A DNA stretch of 64,000 nt from Phenylobacterium sp. LH3H17 (GTDB taxonomy: Bacteria; Pseudomonadota; Alphaproteobacteria; Caulobacterales; Caulobacteraceae). Below the pieces are notes generated by a model. It ran no database searches. It was not told where the DNA came from and worked only from the letters and a program-made list of their open reading frames with translations. Both the position numbers and the translations under genes were made by a program. Shown one piece after another: positions 1-9,500 of this stretch; position 1 is the stretch's first letter; every line of letters starts with the position of its first letter. The DNA lies in NCBI RefSeq assembly GCF_024298925.1, contig NZ_CP101283.1, positions 124,001 to 188,000 of the forward strand, read 5' to 3'.

Positions 1-533
1 CCGGCGAAGGCGCCTGCGCCGGCGACGGCGTACCCGCCCCCGCCGCCATAGCCGCCGCCGTCCATGTAGCCGCCGACGCCGCCGTAATCGTAGAAGAGGC
101 TGGGGTGGACGCCGATCTCGCCTACCACACGGCCGCCGCAGGTCGAGCGGCAGGCCGCGCCGGGCCAGCCGTAGTTCTGCGAAGCGTAGCCATAGGTCGG
201 GATCTGGTAGCCGTAGCCCCGGGCCTGCTCGCGATGATGGTCGTAGCGCGGCGCCTCGGCATGCCGGCGCTCATGATCGGACGGGCCGTAGCGATCCGGG
301 TCCACATAGCGTCCGCGCCAGCCGCTGTCGTATTCCTGGTCCTGGATGCTGCGCTCGGCATAGGCCATGCGCCGATCGTCGGCGTAGCCGCCCTGCTCGT
401 AGCGCTCGTCGTAGCGGCTGTAGGGTCCCTGGTCGGGCCCGCCCATCAGCTCGGGATAACGGTCCTGGGCGAGGGCGGCGCTCGCGCCGCTCACCAGGGT
501 CAGACCGACAACCGCGCTTAGAATCCGACGCAT
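1..533 (-). CDS. Secreted Gly/Tyr-rich protein, C-terminus cut by window edge
   Basis: The reverse strand from the ATG at 533 is open to the left edge with no stop. The N-terminus (MRRILSAVVGLTLVSG, then ASAALAQ) is a typical Sec signal peptide with likely cleavage after AxA-LAQ. The mature part is hydrophilic and rich in Tyr, Arg, Asp and Gly. It carries a short Cys pair (AACRSTCGG) about residues 128-135 and then a Gly/Tyr run (GGYGGGGGY) just before the edge. It looks like a small surface or periplasmic structural protein of the kind common in Caulobacterales. I do not recognise a family and the C-terminus is missing, so no function is assigned. Confidence 0.7.
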   Translation of the reverse strand, partial: MRRILSAVVGLTLVSGASAALAQDRYPELMGGPDQGPYSRYDERYEQGGYADDRRMAYAERSIQDQEYDSGWRGRYVDPDRYGPSDHERRHAEAPRYDHHREQARGYGYQIPTYGYASQNYGWPGAACRSTCGGRVVGEIGVHPSLFYDYGGVGGYMDGGGYGGGGGYAVAGAGAFA

Positions 534-622
534 GACCGCCTCCGCACACACTACTGCAGGGCGAGCCTAGGCGTGGGGCGGCCGCCTCGCGACCGCTTGC
601 CCCTCAGGCGGGAGCGTTAGGG

Positions 623-823
623 TTAAAAATCAACCGCTATGCCCTTGCGCTCCCAGTCGCCGAAGCGCGTGGGCTCCAGACCCTTTGGGCCGCCCAGCTC
701 GGCGGCGCGTTCGGCGGCCTCCGCCGCCGCGGCATGGCGCGCCGCGGCCTCTTCCAGCGCCCGTCGGGCGGCGGGGGTGAGGGGCTTGTCCGGCGCCGCG
801 TTGGGCGGGATCTGATCGGTCAT
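623..823 (-). CDS. DUF1674 protein, SdhAF4-like succinate dehydrogenase assembly factor
   Basis: This 66-residue protein ends in the DUF1674 signature: a GGPKGLEPTRFGDWERKGI stretch followed by AVDF at the C-terminus. The family includes mitochondrial SDHAF4 and its alphaproteobacterial relatives, which bind the flavoprotein subunit SdhA and help succinate dehydrogenase assemble. The N-terminal half is an Ala/Glu-rich helix typical of the family. It is divergently arranged with rsmB, with about 80 bp between the two starts. The short length is normal for the family. The family call is firm; the SdhA role is inferred from characterised homologues. Confidence 0.9.
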   Translation of the reverse strand: MTDQIPPNAAPDKPLTPAARRALEEAAARHAAAAEAAERAAELGGPKGLEPTRFGDWERKGIAVDF

Positions 824-905
824 GGGGTGAATTTAGGCCTTTCGCGATCCATTCGCCAGCATTGGCGGGCTTGCGTCGGGACGCCTTTGAGGGCACGCCC
901 CGCCA

Positions 906-2189
906 GTGACGACAGATACAGACCTCGGCCTGCCCGCCCGCCGCGCGGCCCTCGACATCCTTTCGGCCAGCCTGGCGCGCCGCGCCGGCCTGGACGAGGC
1001 CTTGAACCGACCTGCCTTCAGCGCCTTGCCGCCCCGCGACCGGGGCTTCGCCATGGCGCTGGCCATGGCGACCCTGCGCCGGTTGGGCGCCGTCGACCGG
1101 GCCCTGGACGCCAGGCTCGCAAAGGCCCCGCCGGACGCGGTGCGCAATATCCTGCGGATCGGGGTGATCCAGGCCTTCGTGCTGGACACCCCGGCCTTCG
1201 CCGCGGTCACCACCAGCGTCGACCTGGCGGCCAGCCATTCCTCGACCCGGGCCTTCAAGGGCCTGGTCAACGCCGTGCTGCGCGGCCTGCTGCGCGACCC
1301 TCCGAACCTGGACGAGCCCGAGACCCTCGCCCCCGGCTGGCTCTACGCCCGCTGGAGCGCGGCGTACGGGCCCCAGGCGGCCCACGACATGGCCGCCCTG
1401 ATCGCCGATGAGCCGGCCACCGACCTGTCGGCCAAGTCGCCCGAGGGTCTCGAGGCCCTGGCCGCCGAGCTTGAGGCGGAGATCCTGCCGGGCGGAACCC
1501 TGCGCACCGCGCGCAAGGGCGACGTGGCCGCCTGGCCCGCCTACGGGGCCGGGTCCTGGTGGGTGCAGGACGCCAGCGCCGCCATCCCCGCACGCCTGCT
1601 GGACGTCAAGGCGGGCGAGACCGCGCTCGACATGTGCGCCGCCCCTGGCGGCAAGACCCTGCAGCTGGCCGCCGCGGGAGCGCAGGTCACCGCCATCGAC
1701 CGTTCCGCCGCGCGCCTGGAGCGGGTGAGGGAGAACCTGCAGCGCATGGGGCTCAGCGCCGAGATCGCGGCGGCCGAGGCCGGCGACTGGGCCGATACGC
1801 GCGAATTCGACGCCGTCCTGCTGGACGCACCCTGCAGCGCCACCGGCACCTATCGTCGCCATCCCGACGTGCTGTGGGCCGCACGCCCCGGCGACGTCGC
1901 CGCCCTGGCGGGGGTGCAGTCACGCCTGCTGGACTCCGCGGCGCGGCGCACCAAGGTCCGCGGGCGGCTGGTCTATTGTGTCTGTTCGCTGGAGCCCGAG
2001 GAGGGCGAGGCCCAGGTCGCGGGCTTCCTGGCGCGCCACCCGGGCTTCTCGCTGTCGCCCGTCGCGCCCGGCGAGGGCGGCGCGCCCGAGGCCAGCCGGC
2101 TGGCCGACGGGACCCTGCGGCTGCTCCCCCACCAGCGGCCGGGCGGACAGGACGGCTTCTACGTGGCCCGCTTCACGCGCGGCGCCTGA
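906..2189 (+). CDS. rsmB: RsmB-family 16S rRNA (cytosine-C5) methyltransferase
   Basis: RsmB transfers a methyl group from S-adenosylmethionine to a 16S rRNA cytosine (C967 in E. coli). The first about 140 residues form a NusB-like RNA-binding domain. The C-terminal part is a NOL1/NOP2/Sun methyltransferase with the SAM-binding motif DMCAAPGGKT, an acidic motif II (AIDRS), DAPCSATGTYRRHPD with one key cysteine, and VYCVCSLEPEE with the catalytic cysteine. Length (427 aa) is normal. The start is GTG at 906. The gene is followed at 69 bp by rpe in the same direction, an order common in Caulobacterales. Confidence 0.93.
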   Translation: MTTDTDLGLPARRAALDILSASLARRAGLDEALNRPAFSALPPRDRGFAMALAMATLRRLGAVDRALDARLAKAPPDAVRNILRIGVIQAFVLDTPAFAAVTTSVDLAASHSSTRAFKGLVNAVLRGLLRDPPNLDEPETLAPGWLYARWSAAYGPQAAHDMAALIADEPATDLSAKSPEGLEALAAELEAEILPGGTLRTARKGDVAAWPAYGAGSWWVQDASAAIPARLLDVKAGETALDMCAAPGGKTLQLAAAGAQVTAIDRSAARLERVRENLQRMGLSAEIAAAEAGDWADTREFDAVLLDAPCSATGTYRRHPDVLWAARPGDVAALAGVQSRLLDSAARRTKVRGRLVYCVCSLEPEEGEAQVAGFLARHPGFSLSPVAPGEGGAPEASRLADGTLRLLPHQRPGGQDGFYVARFTRGA

Positions 2190-2258
2190 CGACCCCTAGT
2201 CTTCCGCCGCGAGAAATGACGGTTGGCGCGACGGCCGGGCTTGGCTAAGTCGAGGATC

Positions 2259-2921
2259 ATGACCCGCGCTCCGATCATCGCCCCGTCCATCCTGGCCTCG
2301 GACTTCGCCAAGCTGGGCCAGGAGGTCGCCGCCATCGAGGCGGCCGGCGCCGACTGGGTGCATGTGGACGTCATGGACGGTCACTTCGTGCCGAACATCA
2401 CCCTCGGCCCCGACATCGTCAAAGCCCTGCGGCCGCACGCCAAGATCCCCTTCGACGTTCACCTGATGATCGCCCCGGTCGATCCGTATCTGGAGGCCTT
2501 CGCCCAGGCCGGCGCCGACATCATCAGTGTCCATCCCGAGAGCGGGCCGCACCTCAACCGCACGCTCAAGCGCATCCGCGAGCTCGGGGCCAAGGCGGGG
2601 GTGGTGTTCAACCCCTCCACCGATCCCAGCGTCATCCAGTGGATGATGGACGAGATCGACCTGATCCTGGTCATGTCGATCAATCCGGGCTTCGGCGGCC
2701 AGAAGTTCATGCATTCGCAGCTCAGGAAGATCGAGCGCCTGCGCAAGATGATCGACGAGACCGGCCGGCCGATCGAGCTGGAGGTCGACGGCGGGGTGAC
2801 CGTTGAGACCGCCCCTCTCTGCGTCGCCGCCGGCGCCACGGCGCTGGTGGCCGGCACGGCCGTGTTCAAGGGCGGCCCCGACGCCTATGCCGGCAACATC
2901 CGCGCGTTGAAGGGCGGCTAG
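2259..2921 (+). CDS. rpe: Ribulose-phosphate 3-epimerase
   Basis: Rpe interconverts D-ribulose 5-phosphate and D-xylulose 5-phosphate in the non-oxidative pentose phosphate pathway. The protein shows the TIM-barrel family hallmarks: N-terminal IAPSILASDFAKLG, the metal-binding VHVDVMDGHFVPN, DVHLMI, LVMSINPGFGGQKF, and the C-terminal VDGGV and GTAVFKG phosphate-binding motifs. I chose the ATG at 2259 (protein starts MTRAPIIAPS) rather than an upstream in-frame start because the family begins just before IAPSILA and an AGGAT-like ribosome site sits a few bases upstream. It lies between rsmB and a heparinase-like gene, with only 4 bp to the latter, so the two are probably cotranscribed. Confidence 0.95.
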   Translation: MTRAPIIAPSILASDFAKLGQEVAAIEAAGADWVHVDVMDGHFVPNITLGPDIVKALRPHAKIPFDVHLMIAPVDPYLEAFAQAGADIISVHPESGPHLNRTLKRIRELGAKAGVVFNPSTDPSVIQWMMDEIDLILVMSINPGFGGQKFMHSQLRKIERLRKMIDETGRPIELEVDGGVTVETAPLCVAAGATALVAGTAVFKGGPDAYAGNIRALKGG

Positions 2922-2925
2922 GGTC

Positions 2926-4656
2926 TTGGCCGGCGGCCCTCCGGCGATTTTCGACACTCCCGGCGGCGCCTGGGCCCTGGCCCTGGCGGAAGGCGGCCGC
3001 CGCGCGCTTCGCCGCGAATGGGCCGGGACCGGCCTGCACCGCTGGCTGCTTTCGCGCCCGAAGGCCCAGGGCCTGGCCGGAGAACCCAAGGACCCGCGCC
3101 CGACCGACCTGGCCGCTGGACGCCGCATCCTGGCCGGGCGTTTCGAGTTCGGCGGCGCCAGCCTCGAGGCTGGGGTCGGCGGCGATCCCTGGGACCGGCC
3201 CAGTCCCTCGCGCCGCTTCGCCGCGGCCCTGCACCGGTTCGACTGGAGCCCCGACCTGATCGCCCTGGGGGACGACGGCGCGGCCGAGGCCCTGCGGCTG
3301 ACCCTGGACTGGCGGCGGCTATTCGGTCGCTGGAACGGCTTCGCCTGGTCGCCCGAGGTGCTGGAGCGCCGGGTGTTCCGCCTGGCCTGCGCGGCGAAGG
3401 CCATCAGCGCCAAGGCCTCGGACGCGGAGGCGGCCCTGATCGCCCAGGACCTGGCGCGCCAGGCGCGGCACCTGGTTACCCTGATCGACGGACCGGTCCG
3501 GGCCGCCGAGCGCGCCTGCGCCGCGGCCCTGGCCGGCGCCGCGCTGGCGGGTGACGCTGGGGAGGACCTGATCGCCAAGGGATTGTCGCGGCTGCAGCGC
3601 GTCCTGCCGGTGACGGTGCAGCCGGACGGCGGGCACGCCTCGCGCTGCCCCCGGGCGGCCCTGGAGCTGCTGTTCGACCTGCAGGCCTTGGATGAGGCCC
3701 TTGTGCATCGGGGGATCGCCCCGCCCGACGAGATGCTGCGGGCCATCGATCGGCTGGCGGGGGCGGTGCGATTCTTCACCCTGGCCGACGGCGGCCTGCC
3801 CGACCTGCAGGGCGGCGAGGGCGGCGCCGCCGCCTATGTGGCCGCCGCGCGGGCCAGCGAGGGCGCCTCGACCAAGCTGCCCACCGCGCGGAACGGCTAC
3901 CAGCGGCTGGAGGGTCGTAGCCTGCAGGTGATCGCCGACGCCGCCCCGCCGGCCCGGGGCCCGTGGAGCGTCACCGCCTGCGCCCAGCCCCTGGCCATGG
4001 AGCTGCTGATCGGCGCGCGGCGGGTGATCGTGGCAAGCGCCTGGTCGCCCGACGCCGTGGGGCCCCAGGCCTTGCGGGTGGCCGACGCCGGATCGACCGC
4101 GACCCTGGGCGACGCGCCCTGCGGCGAGCCCCTGGGCGGGTTCCGGGCCGGTGTGCTGGGGCCGCGTCTGGTGGGCGGCTACGACGCAGTGGACGCCCGG
4201 CGGCAGGAGGCCGACGGCGCGGTCTGGCTGGAGCTGGCCCATGACGGCTGGGCCAAGCGTTTCGGCCTGCGCCATGAGCGGCGGCTCTATCTCGACCTCG
4301 CCGCCGACGAACTTCGGGGCGAGGACCGCTTCGTCACCGCCCGTCCCGGCGTCGACCTGGGCGAGGCGGGGCGTCGCTTCGTCCCGTTCACGGTGCGCTT
4401 CCACCTGCACCCCGACGTCAAGGCCAGCCTGGCCCGCGACGGCAAGAGCGTCCTTCTGCAGGCGGGCGACCAGGAGCACGGATGGTGGCTGCGCAACGAC
4501 GCCACCGACGCCTCGGTGGAGCCTTCGGTCTTCTTCCAGGACGGACAGCCCAGGCGGGCCCGGCAGATCGTCCTGCGCGGCCAGGCCCGGGTCGACACCG
4601 GCGCTCGCATCCGCTGGAAACTCGCCGCCGCCGACATGTGGCCGCCGCCGCAGTGA
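2926..4656 (+). CDS. Heparinase II/III family protein
   Basis: This 576-residue protein belongs to the heparinase II/III-like polysaccharide lyase group that in Caulobacterales and other alphaproteobacteria sits between rpe and purH. The N-terminal half is alpha-helical (alginate-lyase-like toroid). The C-terminal half (from about residue 320) is the beta-rich heparinase II/III C-terminal domain, with motifs such as RNGYQRLEG near its start and HDGWAKRFGLRHERRLYLD. There is no obvious signal peptide, which is usual for this branch. The start is TTG at 2926, four bases after the rpe stop, implying translational coupling. The substrate is unknown; a glycosaminoglycan should not be assumed from the family name. 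Confidence 0.85.
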   Translation: MAGGPPAIFDTPGGAWALALAEGGRRALRREWAGTGLHRWLLSRPKAQGLAGEPKDPRPTDLAAGRRILAGRFEFGGASLEAGVGGDPWDRPSPSRRFAAALHRFDWSPDLIALGDDGAAEALRLTLDWRRLFGRWNGFAWSPEVLERRVFRLACAAKAISAKASDAEAALIAQDLARQARHLVTLIDGPVRAAERACAAALAGAALAGDAGEDLIAKGLSRLQRVLPVTVQPDGGHASRCPRAALELLFDLQALDEALVHRGIAPPDEMLRAIDRLAGAVRFFTLADGGLPDLQGGEGGAAAYVAAARASEGASTKLPTARNGYQRLEGRSLQVIADAAPPARGPWSVTACAQPLAMELLIGARRVIVASAWSPDAVGPQALRVADAGSTATLGDAPCGEPLGGFRAGVLGPRLVGGYDAVDARRQEADGAVWLELAHDGWAKRFGLRHERRLYLDLAADELRGEDRFVTARPGVDLGEAGRRFVPFTVRFHLHPDVKASLARDGKSVLLQAGDQEHGWWLRNDATDASVEPSVFFQDGQPRRARQIVLRGQARVDTGARIRWKLAAADMWPPPQ

Positions 4657-4721
4657 CAATGCGCTGTCAATCCGCAGCCGCATTGACCTGAGGCCGCTCC
4701 GGGCCTATGCCCCCGCCCATT

Positions 4722-4794
4722 CCGTGTGACTGGCGAATGAAGGTGGGCGACCACCGGGGAGCGCGGAATCTCATATGCCGCTCGCCTGGGCAAT
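4722..4794 (+). promoter_or_regulatory. ZTP (pfl) riboswitch upstream of purH
   Basis: The segment contains the conserved blocks of the pfl/ZTP riboswitch in the right order: CCGTGTGACTGGCG, then GTGGGCGACCACCGGGGAGCG, then GCCGCTCGCCTGGGCA, ending about 28 bases before the purH start. The last block pairs with the CGGGGAGCG region to make the conserved pseudoknot and 3' stem. ZTP riboswitches sense the purine intermediates ZMP/ZTP (AICAR phosphates) and turn on purine or folate genes, and purH consumes AICAR, so the placement fits well. The class and position are seen directly; activation as the direction of control is family knowledge. Confidence 0.9.
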
Positions 4795-4821
4795 TTCCTT
4801 GAAACGCATCAGGAGACTGCC

Positions 4822-6435
4822 ATGCCCGCCGCACCGAATTTCCCGCCCGCCCCCGACCGTGTCGCTCCCAAGCGCGCCCTGATCTCGGTCTCCGACAAGA
4901 CCGGCCTGGTCGAGGCCGCGAAGGTCCTGGCCGAACTGGGCGTGGAGCTGGTCTCCACCGGCGGCACGCGGGCGGCCATCGCCGCCGCCGGCCTGGCGGT
5001 GAAGGACGTCTCCGACCTGACCGGCTTTCCCGAGATGATGGACGGGCGGGTGAAGACCCTGCATCCGATCGTCCATGGCGGGCTGCTGGGGGTGCGCGAC
5101 GCGCCCGACCACGCCAAGGCTATGGCCGACCACGGCATCGGCGGCATCGATATCGTCTATGTGAACCTCTACCCCTTCGAGGCCACGGTGGCGAAGGGCG
5201 GGAGCTTCGAGGACTGCGTCGAGAATATCGACATCGGCGGACCGGCCATGGTGCGCTCGGCCGCCAAGAACCACGGCTATGTGGCCATCTGCACCGAGAT
5301 CGCCGACCTGGAAGAGGTGCTGGCCGAACTGAAGGCCGACGGCGCCACCAGCCTGGACCTCCGGAAGAAACTGGCGGCCCGCGCCTATGCCCGCACGGCG
5401 GCCTATGACGCGGCCATCTCCACATGGTTCGCCAAGTCGCTGGGCGAAACCGCTCCCGCCCGCCGCGCCTTCGCCGGCAAGCTGGTTCAGACCATGCGAT
5501 ATGGCGAGAATCCGCATCAGGCCGCGGCCTTCTACGCCGAGGAAAGCCCGCGCATCGGCGTCGCCACCGCCCGCCAGATGCAGGGCAAGGCGCTCAGCTA
5601 CAACAACATCGCCGACACCGACGCGGCCATCGAGCTGGTCGCCGAGTTCGATCCGTCCGCCAGCGCCGCCGTGGCGATCATCAAGCACGCCAATCCCTGC
5701 GGCGTGGCCCTGGGGGCGGACCTGAAGAGCGCCTATGAGCGCGCCCTGCAGTGCGATCCGGTCTCGGCCTTCGGCGGCATCGTGGCGGTGAACCGCCGGC
5801 TGGACGCCGCCGCGGCCCGCGAGATCATCAAGATCTTCACCGAGGTCGTGGTCGCCCCGGAGGCCGACGAGGACGCCATCGCCCTGTTCGCCAAGAAGAA
5901 GGACCTGCGCCTGCTGCTGACCGGAGGCCTGCCCGATCCGCGTGCGGCGGGCGACGCCTACAAGCAGGTGGCCGGGGGTTTCCTGGTGCAGAGTCGCGAC
6001 ACCGCCCACATCACCGCCGGCGACCTGAAGATCGTCACCAAGCGCCAGCCGACGGACGCCGAGGTGCGCGACATGCTGTTCGCCTTCACGGTGGCCAAGC
6101 ATGTGAAGTCCAACGCCATCGTCTACGCCAAGGACGGCCAGACGGCGGGCATCGGGGCCGGCCAGATGAACCGTAAGGACTCGGCCCGGATCGCGGCGCT
6201 GCGGGCGGGCGAAGCCGCCGAGGCCGCCGGCCTGCCGGCGTCCCTGGCCAAGGGCTCGGCCTGCGCCTCGGACGCCTTCTTCCCCTTCGCCGATGGTCTG
6301 CTGCAGGCGGCCGAAGCCGGGGCGACCGCGGTGATCCAGCCGGGCGGATCGATCCGCGACCAGGAGGTGATCGACGCCGCCGACGCCGCCGGCCTGGCCA
6401 TGGCCTTCACGGGCGTGCGGGTGTTCCGGCACTAG
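4822..6435 (+). CDS. purH: Bifunctional AICAR transformylase / IMP cyclohydrolase
   Basis: PurH performs the last two steps of IMP synthesis: formylation of AICAR with 10-formyl-tetrahydrofolate and ring closure. The N-terminal about 150 residues form the MGS-like cyclohydrolase domain ([38 protein letters not shown]). The rest is the AICARFT domain, with YGENPHQ, the catalytic KHANPCGVA motif, DPVSAFGGI, and [12 protein letters not shown] near the C-terminus. Length (537 aa) is normal. A ZTP riboswitch lies directly upstream. The gene converges on gdhZ with a shared inverted-repeat terminator between them. Confidence 0.97.
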   Translation: MPAAPNFPPAPDRVAPKRALISVSDKTGLVEAAKVLAELGVELVSTGGTRAAIAAAGLAVKDVSDLTGFPEMMDGRVKTLHPIVHGGLLGVRDAPDHAKAMADHGIGGIDIVYVNLYPFEATVAKGGSFEDCVENIDIGGPAMVRSAAKNHGYVAICTEIADLEEVLAELKADGATSLDLRKKLAARAYARTAAYDAAISTWFAKSLGETAPARRAFAGKLVQTMRYGENPHQAAAFYAEESPRIGVATARQMQGKALSYNNIADTDAAIELVAEFDPSASAAVAIIKHANPCGVALGADLKSAYERALQCDPVSAFGGIVAVNRRLDAAAAREIIKIFTEVVVAPEADEDAIALFAKKKDLRLLLTGGLPDPRAAGDAYKQVAGGFLVQSRDTAHITAGDLKIVTKRQPTDAEVRDMLFAFTVAKHVKSNAIVYAKDGQTAGIGAGQMNRKDSARIAALRAGEAAEAAGLPASLAKGSACASDAFFPFADGLLQAAEAGATAVIQPGGSIRDQEVIDAADAAGLAMAFTGVRVFRH

Positions 6436-6441
6436 CCTCCA

Positions 6442-6495
6442 AACGCTCGTCATCCCCCGGATCTGCCTTCGGCTGACCGGAGGATGACGAGCGTT
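6442..6495. terminator. Bidirectional hairpin between convergent purH and gdhZ
   Basis: A perfect 14-bp inverted repeat, AACGCTCGTCATCC (6442-6455) and GGATGACGAGCGTT (6482-6495), lies in the 66-bp gap between the two convergent stop codons. Further partial pairing occurs inside the loop. It would serve as a transcription end or mRNA-stabilising stem for both genes. There is no clear T-run, as is frequent in GC-rich genomes. Confidence 0.7.
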
Positions 6496-6501
6496 GGGGT
6501 C

Positions 6502-9500
6502 TTACCGCTTCTTCCCCGGGCTCGCCGTCGCCAGCTCGCGCAGGGCGGCGTTTGCGATGGTCAGCTTGGCGAAGCTCCAGCCGCCGCCTGCGGCCTCGAT
6601 CTCCTCCACCGACTTGCGGGCGGCCTCGGCCAGGTCGCGGCGCAGCGCGGCCCAGGAGCCGATGGCGGCCTGGGCGGTCTCCGCCGTCTCGCCCGCCTGA
6701 GCGTTCCCGGCGAAGGTCATGATCGCGCGGGTCACGGCGGCCTGTTCGGCCAGCAGGTCCTCCACCAGGCGCCGCACGGCGGTGCGTTCGAAGTTGTCGC
6801 CGGCCGTGAAGCCGCCGGCCGCGGCGCGCAGCCGGTCGAAGGCGAAGGTGCGGCCGACCTGGTGGTAGAGCCGCGCGACGTTGGGCAGGGCCCAGCTCGA
6901 GGCGTCGGCCAGGTCGACAAGGTCGACGGCGGTGGTCAGGGGCTGCAGGTTGGCGACCTGGCGGGCCAGGTCCTCGGGCGCCCCGGCCTCGGTCATGCGG
7001 ACAACCTGGGTTTCCAGACGCTCGCGCTCCACGGCGGAGAGGATCTCCGGGATCAGCTTCTTAAGCATCGCCGCACCGGGGCCGTAGCGCCGGACCAGGG
7101 ACTCGACCCCGCCGCCGGAGCGGGCCGCGCGGCGGGCCAGCCAGAACGTCTCGCCGCGCAGGGTGTAGGCCAGGCGCCGGTAGACGGCCATCTGGCCGGC
7201 CGCCGGGATCCGGCCGTCCAGCGCCGAGACCTGGTTCCACAGGGCCGGAAGGCCCAGCACCGCCTTGGCCGCCTCATAGGCGGTGATGAAGGCGGTCACG
7301 TCGCACGAGGCCGCCGCCATCAGCCGTTCCGGGAAGGACGGTCCGCAGCGGTTGATGACGTCGTTGGCCGTGACGGTGGTGATGATCTCGCGGCGCAGGC
7401 GATGGCGACGCAGCGCCTCGTCGAACTTGCGTACCCCCTTGGGGAAGTAGCCTTCCAGGACGTCCTCGAAGAACGGGTCGTCGGGGACCTCGCTCTCGAT
7501 CATGTGGCGCTTGAGCTCCAGCTTGCCATAGGCCAGCAGGATGGCCTCTTCCGGCCGGGTCAGGCCCTTGCCGGCCAGGCGGCGCTCGGCGATCGCATTG
7601 TTGTCGGGCAGACCCTCCACCGCGCGGTCGAGCTGGCCGCGGGATTCCAGCAGGCTCATGAACCGGGCGTGCGGCTCCAGCTCGCCCGGCGCGTCCAGGT
7701 CCATCAGCGAGAGCGCCAGGGTCTGGTCGTAGTTGTGGGTCAGCACGTGGCGGCCGACATCGTCGGTCATCGATTTCAGCAGCTTGTCGCGCTTGGGCCG
7801 GTTGAAGACCCCGTTGCGCTCCAGCATGCCGGTGAGGATCTTGATGTTGACCTCGTGGTCGGAGGAATCGACCCCGGCGGAGTTGTCGATGGCGTCGGTG
7901 TTGATCCGTCCGCCCTTCATGGCGAACGCGATGCGTCCGGCCTGGGTGAGGCCGAGATTGGCGCCCTCGCCGATCACCTGAACCTTGAGCTCGTCGGCGT
8001 TGACGCGGATGGCGTCATTGGCCTTGTCGCCGACCTCGATGTGGGTCTCGCCACGGGCCTTCACATAGGTGCCTATGCCGCCGACATAGAGCATCTCGGC
8101 CGGCGCCTTGAGGATGGCGTTCATCAACTCGGCCGGGGTCAGGCTGTCGGCCTCGACCCCCAGCAGGGCCTTGATCTCCCGGCTGAGTGGGATCGACTTC
8201 AGGCTTCGCGGAAATACGCCGCCGCCCTTGGAGATCTTCTTGCGGTCGTAGTCGTCCCAGGCCGAGCGCGGGAGGGCGAACATCCGCTCGCGCTCCTTGT
8301 AGGAGGCGGCGACGTCGGGATCCGGGTCGACGAAGATGTGGCGGTGGTCGAAGGCCGCCTGCAGGCGGATCTGGGTCGAGAGCAGCATGCCGTTGCCGAA
8401 CACGTCGCCGGACATGTCGCCCACGCCGACCACGGTGAAGGGCTGGCTCTGGATGTCCTTGCCCAGTTCGCGGAAGTGGCGCTTGACCGCTTCCCAGGCG
8501 CCGCGGGCGGTGATGCCCATGACCTTGTGGTCGTAGCCCGCCGAGCCCCCCGAGGCGAAGGCGTCGCCGAGCCAGAAGCCGTAGGACTCGGCCACGCCGT
8601 TGGCGATGTCTGAGAAGGTGGCCGTGCCCTTGTCGGCGGCGACCACCAGATAGGGATCGTCGCCGTCATGGACCACGACGCCCTGGGGATGGATCACCCT
8701 GCCCTCGGCGTCGAGGTTGTCGGTGAGGTCGAGCAGGCCGCAGAGGAAGGTCTTATAGGCGCGGATGGCCTCGGCCCTGATCGCGTCCGGGGTCCCCCCC
8801 TTGGGCAACTGCTTGGGATAGAAGCCGCCCTTGGAGCCCACCGGCACGATGACGGCGTTCTTGGTCTGCTGGGCCTTCACCAGGCCCAGGACCTCCGTGC
8901 GGAAGTCGTCGCGGCGGTCGGACCAGCGCAGGCCGCCGCGGGCCACGGGGCCGAAGCGCAGATGGACGCCCTCGACGTGCGTGGCCCAGACGAAGATCTC
9001 GCGATAGGGCTTGGGCAGGGGCAGGTCGGCCACCTGCGGGGAGGCGACCTTGAAACTGATATAGGGCTTCACCCGACCCTCGGCGTCGAGCTGGTAGTAG
9101 TTGGTCCGCACGGTGGCGGCGACCAGCAGGGCCAGGCGGCGCAGGACCCGGTCGTCGTCCAGGCTGTCGACCAGTTGCAGGGCCGAGGTGATCTCGTCCA
9201 TCACCTTCACGGCCTGCGCCGAGCGCGCGCCCAGGTCGGCGGTGATCGCCGGGTCGAACTTGGTGCGGAACAGGTCGAGGATCAGCCGCGCCACGCCCGG
9301 ATGGTTGGAGAGCGCCGTCTCGGTGACCCTTTGGCTGGGGTCGAGCCCCGACTGCTGGCGGTGGCGCGCCAGGGCGCGGATCAGGGCGGCCTCGCGCCAG
9401 GAGATGGAGAGCTCCAGCACCAGGCGGTTGAAGCCGTCGTTCTCGGTGGCGCCCATCCAGATGGCCACGAAGGCGTCCTCGAAGGCCGCGCGCAACTCGT

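Noticed and set aside
2196-4683. Long minus-strand frames opposite rpe and the heparinase-like gene
   Set aside because: No recognisable motifs and shadow-type composition; the plus-strand genes carry clear family signatures.
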